Positions 34,548 through 42,996 of a DNA stretch of 64,000 bases are shown here, in pieces. The DNA comes from Streptomyces changanensis (GTDB lineage Bacteria > Actinomycetota > Actinomycetes > Streptomycetales > Streptomycetaceae). The position numbers were made by a program, and so were the translations under genes. Below the pieces are notes generated by a model that ran no database searches, was not told where the DNA came from, and worked only from the letters and a program-made list of their open reading frames with translations. The stretch spans positions 6,634,001 through 6,698,000 of the forward strand of contig NZ_CP102332.1 in assembly GCF_024600715.1 (NCBI RefSeq), given 5' to 3'. Position 1 is the first letter of the stretch. Each line of letters begins with the position of its first letter.

Positions 34548-35516
34548 ATGAGCACCACCCCGCCGAAGGTCCCGGCCGCGACGCGCCACCGCCTGCTGGT
34601 GGTGGCGCGGGACGACGCACTCGACTCCCTGCTGGCCGGGCGCCGGATCGCCGCCCACACCGGTGATCTGTGTCTCACCCGCGCCCCCGGACCTGGCGCC
34701 CGCGCCGGTCACGAGCCCGACGGACCCCGGCCGGACGTGGCCCTCGTCTGTGACGACCGGGACGCGACCGGCCGGCTGCTCGCACTCGGCGTGCCCGTGG
34801 TGCACCTGCGCTCCGGGCACGAGCCCGGCGCGGCGCCGGCCGACGAGGCGCCGGCCGGTGCCCTGCACCGGGTGCACCTGCCGGGGTGGCTCCCCGGCCC
34901 ACGCCCGACGGGTCGCGACGTCCGCACGACGGGGACGCTGGCCCCCACCCGTCTCAGCCGCGGCCGGACCCGGGCGGGCACGCTGCTGCTGCTGTCGCTG
35001 TGGGGCGTGCCGGAGGCCGAGGCGGCGGCCTTCGTGGACGGCCCGATGGTGGCCCTGGCCCGGGAGGCGGCACGCCGCACCGGCCACTGCGACATCGTCC
35101 ACGACACCGCGGGAGCGTTGGTCCGCTCCGCCCTGGGCCCCGACGCGGCGGCGGCCGGCACCTCCGGGAGCATCACCGTCCACCGTGCAGCGGAGGCGGA
35201 CGTGGACGCGCTGCACGCCCGCGCCGACGTGTGCCTGGCCTCTCCCACGCTGGCCGCGCTGACCCTGGCCCAGGCGCGCCGCGCCCCCCTGACCCTGCTG
35301 CCCCCGCTGGGCGCGGTCCAGCGGGACCTGGCCGAGCGGACACGCGGCGCGGTGTCCCTGCCGGAAGCCAACGACCCGGCCGACCCGGAACTGTGGGCGG
35401 CGCCCCGGGACCCGGCCGCCGACCCCTGGCGGGAACTCGCCGCCGCACCGGACGACCTGCGCGGCGCCCAGCGCGTCGCCCGCACCCTGCGACAGCTCTC
35501 CTTCGCCCCGCTGTGA
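34548..35516 (+). CDS. Second GT-B-like protein, paralogue of the cluster glycosyltransferase
   Basis: A 322-residue protein with GACGGAGGGAGG ahead of the ATG at 34548. I recognise no named family, but its order of motifs parallels the 31798 gene. PDVALVCDDRDATGRLLALG and VPVVHLRS match that gene's LVVLDGPLAMALEATGVPT and VFVDS. TLLLLSLWGVPEAEAAAF matches ALINLGGLRAPRLADW. DVCLASPTLAALTLAQARRA and PLTLLPPLGAVQRDL match DVLLTSPGLTTLLEADGMGV and PTVCLPPQNLSQV. It is shorter and lacks the acidic residue of that donor loop (LLEADGMG becomes LTLAQARR). It could add a second sugar or act as a non-catalytic partner of the first enzyme. Confidence 0.6.
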   Translation: MSTTPPKVPAATRHRLLVVARDDALDSLLAGRRIAAHTGDLCLTRAPGPGARAGHEPDGPRPDVALVCDDRDATGRLLALGVPVVHLRSGHEPGAAPADEAPAGALHRVHLPGWLPGPRPTGRDVRTTGTLAPTRLSRGRTRAGTLLLLSLWGVPEAEAAAFVDGPMVALAREAARRTGHCDIVHDTAGALVRSALGPDAAAAGTSGSITVHRAAEADVDALHARADVCLASPTLAALTLAQARRAPLTLLPPLGAVQRDLAERTRGAVSLPEANDPADPELWAAPRDPAADPWRELAAAPDDLRGAQRVARTLRQLSFAPL

Positions 35517-35699
35517 CGCCCCGCGTGACGCCGCCGTCGTGACGCCCCGCCGGGATTGGCCCGGCCGTGCACCTCGTCGCGCCACCCCGTGACGACGCCG
35601 TGGAGCCCGCCCGTCGAGCCCCAACGGTCCCCCTGCCCGTGCGCGAGCGCGATCCGCGCTTCCCGACCCCCGCCCCACCCTGTCGACACTGGAGTCGCC
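35517..35699. other. Spacer within the cluster
   Basis: A gap of about 180 bases without an ORF of its own. It has no strong hairpin, so read-through into the aminomutase gene is likely. Confidence 0.4.
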
Positions 35700-36878
35700 A
35701 TGTCCCGTACCCCCGGTGAGACCGACGCCGCCACGGATCCGGACGCAGGTCCGCTGCCCTTCCGCCCCGTCGTCCCCGACGAGCAGTGGCGCGACTGGCG
35801 CTGGCACATGCGCAAGCGTGTCACCAACGCGGAGAAGGCCCGGCAGTGGATCCGGCTCAGCCCCGACGAGGAGGAGGCCATCGTCAAGGCGGCGGGGAAG
35901 TACCGCTGGAGCATCACGCCGTACTACGCGTCCCTGATGGACCCCGACGACCCCGAGTGCCCCGTCCGGCGCCAGGCCGTGCCCGCGATGGGGGAACTCG
36001 CCGAGTTCTCCGGCGCCGAGGTCGACCCGGTCGGCGACATGTTCTACCGCAAGACCAACCGCGTGGTGCACAAGTACCCGGACCGGGTGATCATGCTGGT
36101 CACCGAGGCGTGCCCGGTCTACTGCCGACACTGCACCCGCAAGTTCCACACGACCGACGTCGACGGCACGTACTTCCGTGACGACGAGGGCGGTTCGTAC
36201 GACGAGGACCTGCGCTACATCGCGGAGCACCCGGAGATCAGGGACGTCCTGCTGACGGGCGGGGACCCCCTCTCGTACCAGGACGGCAAACTGGAGGAGA
36301 TCGTCTCCGCGTTGCGGGCCATCCCCAGCGTCGAGATCATCCGCATCGGCAGCCGCTTCCCGGTGCTGCTGCCGCAGCGGATCACCGACGGACTGTGCGA
36401 GATGCTCGCCCGCTACCACCCGGTCTGGCTGAACACCCACTTCAACCACCCCAAGGAGATCACCGAGGAGTCGGCCGCCGCGGTGGACCGCCTGCTGCGG
36501 CACGGGATCCCGGTGGGGAACCAGACGGTCCTGCTGCGCGGCATCAACGACGACGTGGCGACCATGCGCAGGCTCATGACCGAACTGCTGCGCGTCCGGG
36601 TGCGGCCCTACTACCTCTACCACTGCGACAACGTCACGGGTGTCTCCCACTTCATGACGTCCGTGGAGAAGGGCTGGGAGATCATGGAGGGACTGCAGGG
36701 CCACATCACCGGCTTCGGTGTGCCGCAGTACGTCCTGACGACCAGGATCGGCAAGATCCCCATCGCCAGGCCCTCCTACAGCGAGACACCGGACGGCCTG
36801 CTGCTGCGCAACCACCGCGGCCAGGAGATGGTCGTCGACAGCTCGGTGCACCCGATCCGGGAGAGCGATCTGCGATGA
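35700..36878 (+). CDS. Lysine-2,3-aminomutase-family enzyme (beta-amino acid former, BlsG-like)
   Basis: A 392-residue radical SAM and PLP enzyme of the KamA family. Cys138, Cys142 and Cys145 (CPVYCRHCTRKF) bind the cluster, LLTGGDPLS is the SAM region, and Lys352 (IGKIPIARPSY) is the PLP lysine. Lysine aminomutases use two aspartates to grip the substrate side-chain amine. The first is kept (Asp310, YHCDNVTGVSHF). The second, normally in VVDAPGGGGK, is Thr347 in YVLTTRIGK, with a two-residue shorter loop. That suggests a substrate other than lysine, arginine being the natural guess because BlsG is an arginine 2,3-aminomutase. The stop overlaps the next start (ATGA). Confidence 0.88.
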   Translation: MSRTPGETDAATDPDAGPLPFRPVVPDEQWRDWRWHMRKRVTNAEKARQWIRLSPDEEEAIVKAAGKYRWSITPYYASLMDPDDPECPVRRQAVPAMGELAEFSGAEVDPVGDMFYRKTNRVVHKYPDRVIMLVTEACPVYCRHCTRKFHTTDVDGTYFRDDEGGSYDEDLRYIAEHPEIRDVLLTGGDPLSYQDGKLEEIVSALRAIPSVEIIRIGSRFPVLLPQRITDGLCEMLARYHPVWLNTHFNHPKEITEESAAAVDRLLRHGIPVGNQTVLLRGINDDVATMRRLMTELLRVRVRPYYLYHCDNVTGVSHFMTSVEKGWEIMEGLQGHITGFGVPQYVLTTRIGKIPIARPSYSETPDGLLLRNHRGQEMVVDSSVHPIRESDLR

Positions 36879-38053
36879 CCCTCGACAAACGGCTCGGTCA
36901 GCGCTTCCTGCCCTACGGGGCCAACTACCTCGCCTGGTCCGACATGAGCGAACTGCGCGAGGTCGTCGAGCAGAAGGTGCTGTTCCGCTACCAGACGGAG
37001 TCCGAGAGCATGGCCTCCCGGCTGGAGCGGACGGTGGCCGACCGCCTCGGCGCGGCCCACGCCCTCGCGGTGCACAACTGCACCGAGGCACTGCGCCTGT
37101 GCCTGATCTCCACCCGCCCCTCCATCGGGGACGTCGTGTACGTCCCCGCCGTCACCTTCGTCGCCGTGGCGGGCGCCGTCCTCTCCTGCGGACTGATCCC
37201 GGTCCTCGTCGACGCGGACGAGTCCCTCTCCATGGACCCCACGCTGCTGCCCCCCGACGCCCGGCGGGTGGTGGTGGCCCACATGGAGGGCACCGTGGCC
37301 CGCGTCCCCCGGGACGTTCCGTACGTGATCGAGGACTGCGCCCAGTCGCTCGGCGCGCGGCTGCCCGACGGACGGCACGCCGGAACGGCCGGCTACGCGG
37401 GCACGTACAGCTTCCACCACAACAAGGTGCTCACGTCGGGTGAGGGTGGCTTGATCGTCACCAGTGACCGCGAGGCATGGGCCAGGATGCGTTCGTACCA
37501 CGACCACGGTTCGGCGCGCGTTCCCGGTCGCTACCCCACGTGGGACGCGGACGCCCACTACGGGGAGAACTTCGTCACCAGCGAGGAGGTGGCCGCCGTG
37601 CAGTCCCAGCAGTTCCGCCACCTCGACGAGGTGCTGGCCGGTCTGGAGCGCATGTACGCCATCGCCATGGAGCTGCTGCCCGACCGCCCGGACCTGCGGG
37701 TCCTGCCGCGGGCCGCCGGTGACGCGAAGGTCAGCCTGCGCTTCCGCTGGGAGAGCCGGGAGCTGCGGGACGCGGCCGTCGACGCGCTCACCGCCCGGGG
37801 CATCGCCAACTGGACCCTCGACAAGTACCTGCTCCCCGACCACCCCGTGCTGAAGGCCCGCAGGTCGCTGTACGCGGACGGGTTCCCCTGGAGCCACGCG
37901 CCCGACCGGCCGCTCGCCGTGAGCCGCGACGGGTTCGCGCGCACCCGCGATCTGCTGGACCGCACCCTGTGCGTACCGCTCTCGCCCGAACTGCCGGAAC
38001 AGGAGCAGATCGTCGCCGCCAAGACCGTGTGCCAGGTCCTGGAGGTGGTGTGA
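36875..38053 (+). CDS. DegT/DnrJ/EryC1/StrS-family PLP aminotransferase
   Basis: A 392-residue PLP fold-type I enzyme. The PLP lysine is Lys184 (YSFHHNKVLTSGEGG), and Asp154 with the following CAQSLG (VIEDCAQSLGA) is the pyridine-ring contact. The family aminates keto-sugars, so it probably places the amino group on the hexose of the nucleoside (compare BlsH). A few family members are dehydratases with His for Lys, but here Lys is kept. It overlaps the aminomutase by four bases (ATGA) and the ATP-grasp gene by four (GTGA), giving tight translational coupling of three enzymes. Confidence 0.88.
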   Translation: MTLDKRLGQRFLPYGANYLAWSDMSELREVVEQKVLFRYQTESESMASRLERTVADRLGAAHALAVHNCTEALRLCLISTRPSIGDVVYVPAVTFVAVAGAVLSCGLIPVLVDADESLSMDPTLLPPDARRVVVAHMEGTVARVPRDVPYVIEDCAQSLGARLPDGRHAGTAGYAGTYSFHHNKVLTSGEGGLIVTSDREAWARMRSYHDHGSARVPGRYPTWDADAHYGENFVTSEEVAAVQSQQFRHLDEVLAGLERMYAIAMELLPDRPDLRVLPRAAGDAKVSLRFRWESRELRDAAVDALTARGIANWTLDKYLLPDHPVLKARRSLYADGFPWSHAPDRPLAVSRDGFARTRDLLDRTLCVPLSPELPEQEQIVAAKTVCQVLEVV

Positions 38054-39330
38054 GCGGCGTCCCCGACCGGCCGGCCGGCCGGCCGCCGGCGCTGCTGATG
38101 GCCGACGACCGGGCGTCCTCCTTCACCCGCCACGCGGCCCGGGCCCTGGACGGCCGGCTGGTACTGCTCCGCTTCACCGGGCTGCGGCGCGACCTGTCGC
38201 GGGAGTACCTGCGCGAGACGGCGCACCTGCCGGCCTTCTGGGTGAGAGAGGGAGTGCCGCTCGAGGAGGAGGCGCACCGGTACCGCGTCTGGGCCGACTC
38301 GCTGCCCATACGCCCGACCCGCTTCTGCAACCCCTCCGAACCCCGCCAGGCCGTCGCCCAGCGGTTCGCCGGCCTCGTCGGACTGCCCCACCTGACACCG
38401 CGGCAGGTGCGGTGGGTGCGGGACAAGGCGGCGATGAAGGACAAGTTCCGGCAACTGGGGCTGGACACCGCCCGCTACGCCCGCGTGCGCGCCCCCTCGC
38501 ACGTCATGGGTTTCGCCGGACGCCACGGCTGGCCCCTCGTCCTCAAACCCGTCGACTCCTTCGCGTGCGTCGACACGCACCGGCTGGACGGCCCGGACGA
38601 CCTCGCCGCGGTCGACTTCGCGGCGCGGGAGTGGATGGTGGAGGAGTTCCTCGCCGGCATCGAATGGGAGGCGTGCGCCCTCATCCACGCCGGGGAGGTG
38701 CTCGACGCCTGGCCGAGCGCCATGCCCTGCCGGCCACTGGACATCGTGGACGGTGCCATGAACGCCAACATCAGCGTCGGGAACGGGGAGGGGCCGCCCG
38801 TCGACGTGCGGGACCTGGTCCAGCGCATCGTGAGCGGCATGGGCATCGACCACGGCTACGCCCACCTCGAGTTCTTCGTGGACGGCGACACGGTCCGCAT
38901 GGGCGAGATCGGGATCCGGCTGGCCGGCTGTGAGATCACCGCCAACCACGGTCTCGCGTACGGCTTCGACGTCTTCGGCGCCACCCTGGACGTCTACCTC
39001 GGCCGCCGCCCCGACCTGCGCTACCGGCACCGCCGCTGCGTGGGCGACCTGCTGCTGCCGCTTCCCCGCTCGGGCGTGGTCCGGCACGTGACCGGTGCCG
39101 AGGAGCTGAAGCGCATCCCCGGAGTCCTCGACGCCGTTCTCAAGGTCGAGGCCGGCGCGACGGTCACCGGCCGCCGCGCCTCGCACAACGCCTCCGGACA
39201 CGTCCACGTCGCCGGAGCGTCCGTCAGCGAGGTGGAACAGCGCATGCGGGAAGTACTCCGGGCCTTCAGCATCGAGGTCGATCCGGTGCCGGAGCCGGAC
39301 GCCGCGCGACCCGGGGCGGCGCCCCCCTGA
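38050..39330 (+). CDS. ATP-grasp ligase
   Basis: A 426-residue protein from a GTG overlapping the aminotransferase stop. The ATP-grasp core spans about residues 110-330: MKDKFRQLGL, PLVLKPVDSFACVDTHRL (nucleotide-binding lysine), WMVEEFLAGIEWEACALI, and the metal-binding end YAHLEFFVDGDTVRMGEIGI with RLAGCEITANHG. The family forms amide bonds through acyl phosphates. Coupled with an aminomutase and a sugar aminotransferase, the best guess is that it joins the beta-amino acid to the amino-nucleoside. No adenylation domain or peptidyl carrier is present in the cluster, so this is the only obvious amide-forming enzyme. The substrate pair is inferred. Confidence 0.82.
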   Translation: MSGVPDRPAGRPPALLMADDRASSFTRHAARALDGRLVLLRFTGLRRDLSREYLRETAHLPAFWVREGVPLEEEAHRYRVWADSLPIRPTRFCNPSEPRQAVAQRFAGLVGLPHLTPRQVRWVRDKAAMKDKFRQLGLDTARYARVRAPSHVMGFAGRHGWPLVLKPVDSFACVDTHRLDGPDDLAAVDFAAREWMVEEFLAGIEWEACALIHAGEVLDAWPSAMPCRPLDIVDGAMNANISVGNGEGPPVDVRDLVQRIVSGMGIDHGYAHLEFFVDGDTVRMGEIGIRLAGCEITANHGLAYGFDVFGATLDVYLGRRPDLRYRHRRCVGDLLLPLPRSGVVRHVTGAEELKRIPGVLDAVLKVEAGATVTGRRASHNASGHVHVAGASVSEVEQRMREVLRAFSIEVDPVPEPDAARPGAAPP

Positions 39331-39514
39331 CCCTGACCCGAACGCACCGGCCCGAGATCCGGGCCCCGAAGACCCCGGGCGCGACGACGACGGCCCCCCA
39401 GGCCGGGCGCAGGGGGACGACAGCGCAAGAACGAAGACCACACGGCCGCGCCCGCGGCCGGACGCCGAACGGCCGGCGCCCGAGGGGCGATGGCCGCGGA
39501 AGGAGATCGAACAC

Positions 39515-40747
39515 GTGGCCAGCGGTGTGCCCCGCCAGTTCCTCGTCCTGCTGACGCGCCCGCACGTGGCGGGGGCCGCCTGGTGGAGCGTGGTGTCCCG
39601 GCTGCCCGTCTACCTGATGTCGCTGGCGATGGTGCTCGTGGTCCGTGAGCAGGGCGGCAGCTACGCCCAGGCGGGCTTCGTCGCCGCGCTCTACACCCTG
39701 GGGATGGCGGTGGGCAGCCCGCTCGTCGCGCGGCGGGTGGACCGCATGGGACGGCGCGCGGTGCTGCTCGTCACCGGTGTGGCCTACCCCGCCGCGCTCG
39801 CGCTGCTGGTGTGGGCGACCCGCCCCGGCGACTGGGCGCAGCCCGTCGCGGCCGTCGCGGCCGGGATCGCCCTGCCGCCGGCCAACGCGGTGATGCGGTC
39901 GCTGTGGGCCCGGCTGCCGCTGCGGGACGAGGAGCGGGAGACCGCCTACCTGTGGGAGGCGTTGCTCACCGAAGTACTGGTGATCGGGGCACCGCTGATG
40001 CTCGCCGGGCTGATGCTCGCCGGGTCGGCGGGGACGGCCGTCGTCACCGTTGCCGCGATGGGCGGCGCCGGGGCCGTGGGCCTGGCCCTGACACCCCTCC
40101 CGTCCGGCGTCCCGGAGAGGAAGCCGACGGACACCCACGGCACCCGACGCCCGTGGCTGGGCCCGATGCGGACACCGGCGATGGCGGTCCTGACCGCCGT
40201 CATGGCGACCTGCGCCGTACCCGTCGGGCTGCTGACGCTCGCGATCCCGGCCTTCGTCGACCGGCACGGATCGACCGGGGGGACCGGGGTGGTGTACGCC
40301 TGCTGGGGGGTGGGCAGCGCCCTGGGGGCCCTGCTGCTGGGCCGGTCGACGTCGGAGGTGGCGGTGCACCGCCGCTTCCCGTGGTTGGTGCTGGCCTTCG
40401 CGCTGGGCGTCGGGCTGCCCCTGCTGGCCACGTCGCCCCTCACCCTCGGTCTCGCCCTGGCCGTCGGCGGGCTGCCCATCGCGCTCGTGTCGGCGGGGGA
40501 GATGACCCTGGTCAGCCAGGTCGCCGACGGCCGGCTCCTGGCGGAGGCGTTCACCTGGGCCTCGCTGGCCACCGTCGTGGGCGACGCGCTGGGCCAGCAG
40601 GTGGGCGGACTGCTGATGGAACCGCTCGGCCCGCGCGGGGTGTTCGCGGTCGCCCTGGCGACCGCGCTGGCCGGCGCGGCGCTGGCCTTCGCCTGCCGGA
40701 CGCTGCTGGGCACGAAGGCCATCGAGACGGCGGAGCACACCACATGA
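39515..40747 (+). CDS. MFS exporter
   Basis: A 410-residue membrane protein starting at GTG with AAGGAG upstream. About twelve hydrophobic segments form two halves around a charged central loop (RKPTDTHGTRRPW, about residues 205-220). The MFS signature between helices 2 and 3 is ARRVDRMGRRAVLL. Its place inside the nucleoside cluster suggests export of the product and self-protection. No other transporter or resistance gene is seen in the cluster. Its stop overlaps the next small ORF (ATGA). Confidence 0.87.
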   Translation: MASGVPRQFLVLLTRPHVAGAAWWSVVSRLPVYLMSLAMVLVVREQGGSYAQAGFVAALYTLGMAVGSPLVARRVDRMGRRAVLLVTGVAYPAALALLVWATRPGDWAQPVAAVAAGIALPPANAVMRSLWARLPLRDEERETAYLWEALLTEVLVIGAPLMLAGLMLAGSAGTAVVTVAAMGGAGAVGLALTPLPSGVPERKPTDTHGTRRPWLGPMRTPAMAVLTAVMATCAVPVGLLTLAIPAFVDRHGSTGGTGVVYACWGVGSALGALLLGRSTSEVAVHRRFPWLVLAFALGVGLPLLATSPLTLGLALAVGGLPIALVSAGEMTLVSQVADGRLLAEAFTWASLATVVGDALGQQVGGLLMEPLGPRGVFAVALATALAGAALAFACRTLLGTKAIETAEHTT

Positions 40748-41004
40748 CCCCCGCCCCGTCGGAACACCGCACACGGGCCCCCACCCCTGCGGATCGGGCC
40801 CGCCGGCCCCCCGGCCCGTGTCACCCGGGCCGGGCCGGAACACCACCCGCCGCCCCGGGGGAGCGGCTCCCCGCCGCGACGGGGGAGCGGCGCCCCACCC
40901 GGGCAGGCGCCGGCCGGTTCCCACACGTCGAGCCCGCCCCGGCAGCCCCGGTCCACCATCCCCCGCACACGGCCCCTGACGAGTGGCCCCCGTCCCACCG
41001 ATGA
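40744..41004 (+). CDS. Small Pro/Arg-rich ORF coupled to the MFS gene
   Basis: An 86-residue frame beginning in the MFS stop codon (ATGA) and ending 27 bases before the CHAT-like gene. The product (MTPAPSEHRTRAPTPADRAR and onward) is low in complexity, Pro- and Arg-rich, and shows no domain. The coupling favours translation, but composition is close to what random high-GC sequence gives, so it may be a spacer read by chance. Confidence 0.3.
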   Translation: MTPAPSEHRTRAPTPADRARRPPGPCHPGRAGTPPAAPGERLPAATGERRPTRAGAGRFPHVEPAPAAPVHHPPHTAPDEWPPSHR

Positions 41005-41031
41005 CCCCCAGGAACCCGAGGTAACCCCCTC

Positions 41032-42930
41032 ATGAACGCAGCCACCAACGACCAACGGCAGCACGGGCGCTCCCTGTCCCCGCCGGGCACCGGACCGTTC
41101 CGCCCGGTCGCCCACGCGGAACTGCCCGGCGCGGTCGAGGCGTTCCTGCGGGCGCCCGACCGCACGCCCGTACCCGTACCCGTCGAAGGGCGGCCCGATC
41201 TGGCGGAGAGCATGGCCCTGGCCGCCCGGCTGTACGCGGGCAGCGCGCTGCCCCGCCCGCTCGACACCGGTGTCGTCCTGGGCGCGAAGGACCTCCCGGA
41301 CGGCACCCTCGAACTGGCGCGCCCGCTCGCCCGTACCTGGCTCACCGAGGACGACATGGGCGATCCGCGGACCTTCCGCGACCGGCACCCCGGCACCGTG
41401 CTGCTGCTCGGGGCGTACGACCGGCTCACCCTGGACGCCGTGCGCGACCTGCTGCTGTCCACCTACCGGGGCCCCGAGCACGCCCTGACCCTGCTCAGCG
41501 GGCGGGACGGCGACTCCGTCGCCTGGAACGTCGCCAAGCAGTACGCCACCGCCGCCCCGGAGGTCGACGCCGTCGGGCTGTTCACCGACACCGACCGGCC
41601 CCCCCGGCGGCCCGGTGTCCGGGTCTTCGACGACCGCGACTTCGACCGGCCGGCCGCCGACATCCAGGGCGAGATCCTCGACACCCCCTGGCGGCGCGTC
41701 GTCTTCCAGGGCCACGGCAAGGACGACAGCCTCAACCTGGGCGAGTACACCATCTGCGGTCTCAGCCAGGCGGCCCCGGCCCGGCCCGGCCTCCTCGGAC
41801 CGCGTTGCTCCTACGGCCTGCCCTGCTACAAGCCGGAGGACAAGCTGGTCCCGCTGAACCGGGTGGGCGCGGTGGAGGTGGTGCTCAGCGCCTGCAACAG
41901 CGGTCCGCTCGCCGACCTCGCGCTGTACGACCCCAAGTACCAGCTGCTGCTCAACGCCCTGGACGGCCCCGCCCGGCTCGTGGCGTCCGCGGTCTCCGTC
42001 CACGACTCCGACCGGCCCGAGAACACCGCCTGGATGCGGGCCGCGCTCGACGGCGCCGACACCGTGGACGTCCTCAACGCGAGCCTCGCCGGCTCGCACC
42101 CGTACCCGGCGTTCATGCGCTTCGGCCTCCCGGCCGCACCGGCACGGCCGCTGCCCGGCCCGGTCCCCTCCGACCACCGGCCCGACCCCCTGCTGCTCAC
42201 GGTGGGGGAGCGGCTCAACGCCCTGCTCGGCTCCGAGCTGCTCACCGGGCGCCACCCGCTGCGCCCCCGGCTCACCAAGCTGGCCCGCAAGGTCGACCTG
42301 TGGGTGGCCCGCCCCACCCACCTCGCCGACCAGTCCGCCGAGGAGATCCACGGCTCGCTGACCGCGGACCTCCAGTCGCTCGACCACGCGATCGCCGAGC
42401 AGGTGGCGGCCGATCCCGAGAACGAGATCATGAACTATCCCGCGCACTTCGGCGACCGCAGTCGGCTCGACCCGCAGGTGCGCGAAGTGACCTGCCACTG
42501 CGGGCGCCCCGCCCAGGAGTTCACCCGGCGCGGACTGCTCCCGCAGATCCTCGACACGCTCTGCGTGGTCTGCATGCGGTGCGGTGACGTCACCTTCCGG
42601 GTGCCCGGCGCCCCCGTCCTGCTCGCCCACGCGGACGACGAGGCCGCACAGGGCGGTGAACTGGTCGTACGCGCCGAACTCACCGCGCCCCGCACGGGTC
42701 CCGTGCGACTGGGCCTGTTCGTGCCCACCTATCTGCGCGAGGACACCACGGTGGAACCCGCCACGGTGAAGGTACGGGCGAAGGGGGAGCAGCCCCAGGA
42801 CGTGACGTTCCGGGTCGCCTTCCGGCCCGAGACGGCACCGCAGGCCTACTACTTCACCGTCTTCGCCGTGCAGGACCTCGCCGTCTCCACGGCCCGGCGC
42901 CACTTCGGCGTCGTACCGGCCGGGGCGTGA
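41032..42930 (+). CDS. CHAT/caspase-like protein with Cys-rich ribbon, in the nucleoside cluster
   Basis: A 632-residue protein. Residues 120-350 look like a CHAT (caspase-type) peptidase domain. VVFQGHGKDDSLN gives His228 after a beta strand, and VEVVLSACNSGPLAD gives Cys288, the typical HG/SAC(N)SG dyad with 60 residues between. Residues 485-520 hold Cys488, Cys490, Cys511, Cys514 and Cys517 (TCHCG, CVVCMRCGD), a likely zinc ribbon. The last 100 residues (ELVVRAELTAPRTGPVRLGL) look like a beta-sandwich. No signal or membrane segment is present. CHAT proteins are proteases in signalling and defence, such as those paired with gasdermins. What one does in an antibiotic cluster is unknown. It might process a cluster protein, act as a sensor, or have lost protease activity. 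Confidence 0.7.
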   Translation: MNAATNDQRQHGRSLSPPGTGPFRPVAHAELPGAVEAFLRAPDRTPVPVPVEGRPDLAESMALAARLYAGSALPRPLDTGVVLGAKDLPDGTLELARPLARTWLTEDDMGDPRTFRDRHPGTVLLLGAYDRLTLDAVRDLLLSTYRGPEHALTLLSGRDGDSVAWNVAKQYATAAPEVDAVGLFTDTDRPPRRPGVRVFDDRDFDRPAADIQGEILDTPWRRVVFQGHGKDDSLNLGEYTICGLSQAAPARPGLLGPRCSYGLPCYKPEDKLVPLNRVGAVEVVLSACNSGPLADLALYDPKYQLLLNALDGPARLVASAVSVHDSDRPENTAWMRAALDGADTVDVLNASLAGSHPYPAFMRFGLPAAPARPLPGPVPSDHRPDPLLLTVGERLNALLGSELLTGRHPLRPRLTKLARKVDLWVARPTHLADQSAEEIHGSLTADLQSLDHAIAEQVAADPENEIMNYPAHFGDRSRLDPQVREVTCHCGRPAQEFTRRGLLPQILDTLCVVCMRCGDVTFRVPGAPVLLAHADDEAAQGGELVVRAELTAPRTGPVRLGLFVPTYLREDTTVEPATVKVRAKGEQPQDVTFRVAFRPETAPQAYYFTVFAVQDLAVSTARRHFGVVPAGA

Positions 42931-42996
42931 TCCGCGCCCCGCCCGGCCCGTCTCCCCTTGTCCACACACCACCGCGCCACGCGAAGGAGTGCTGTC

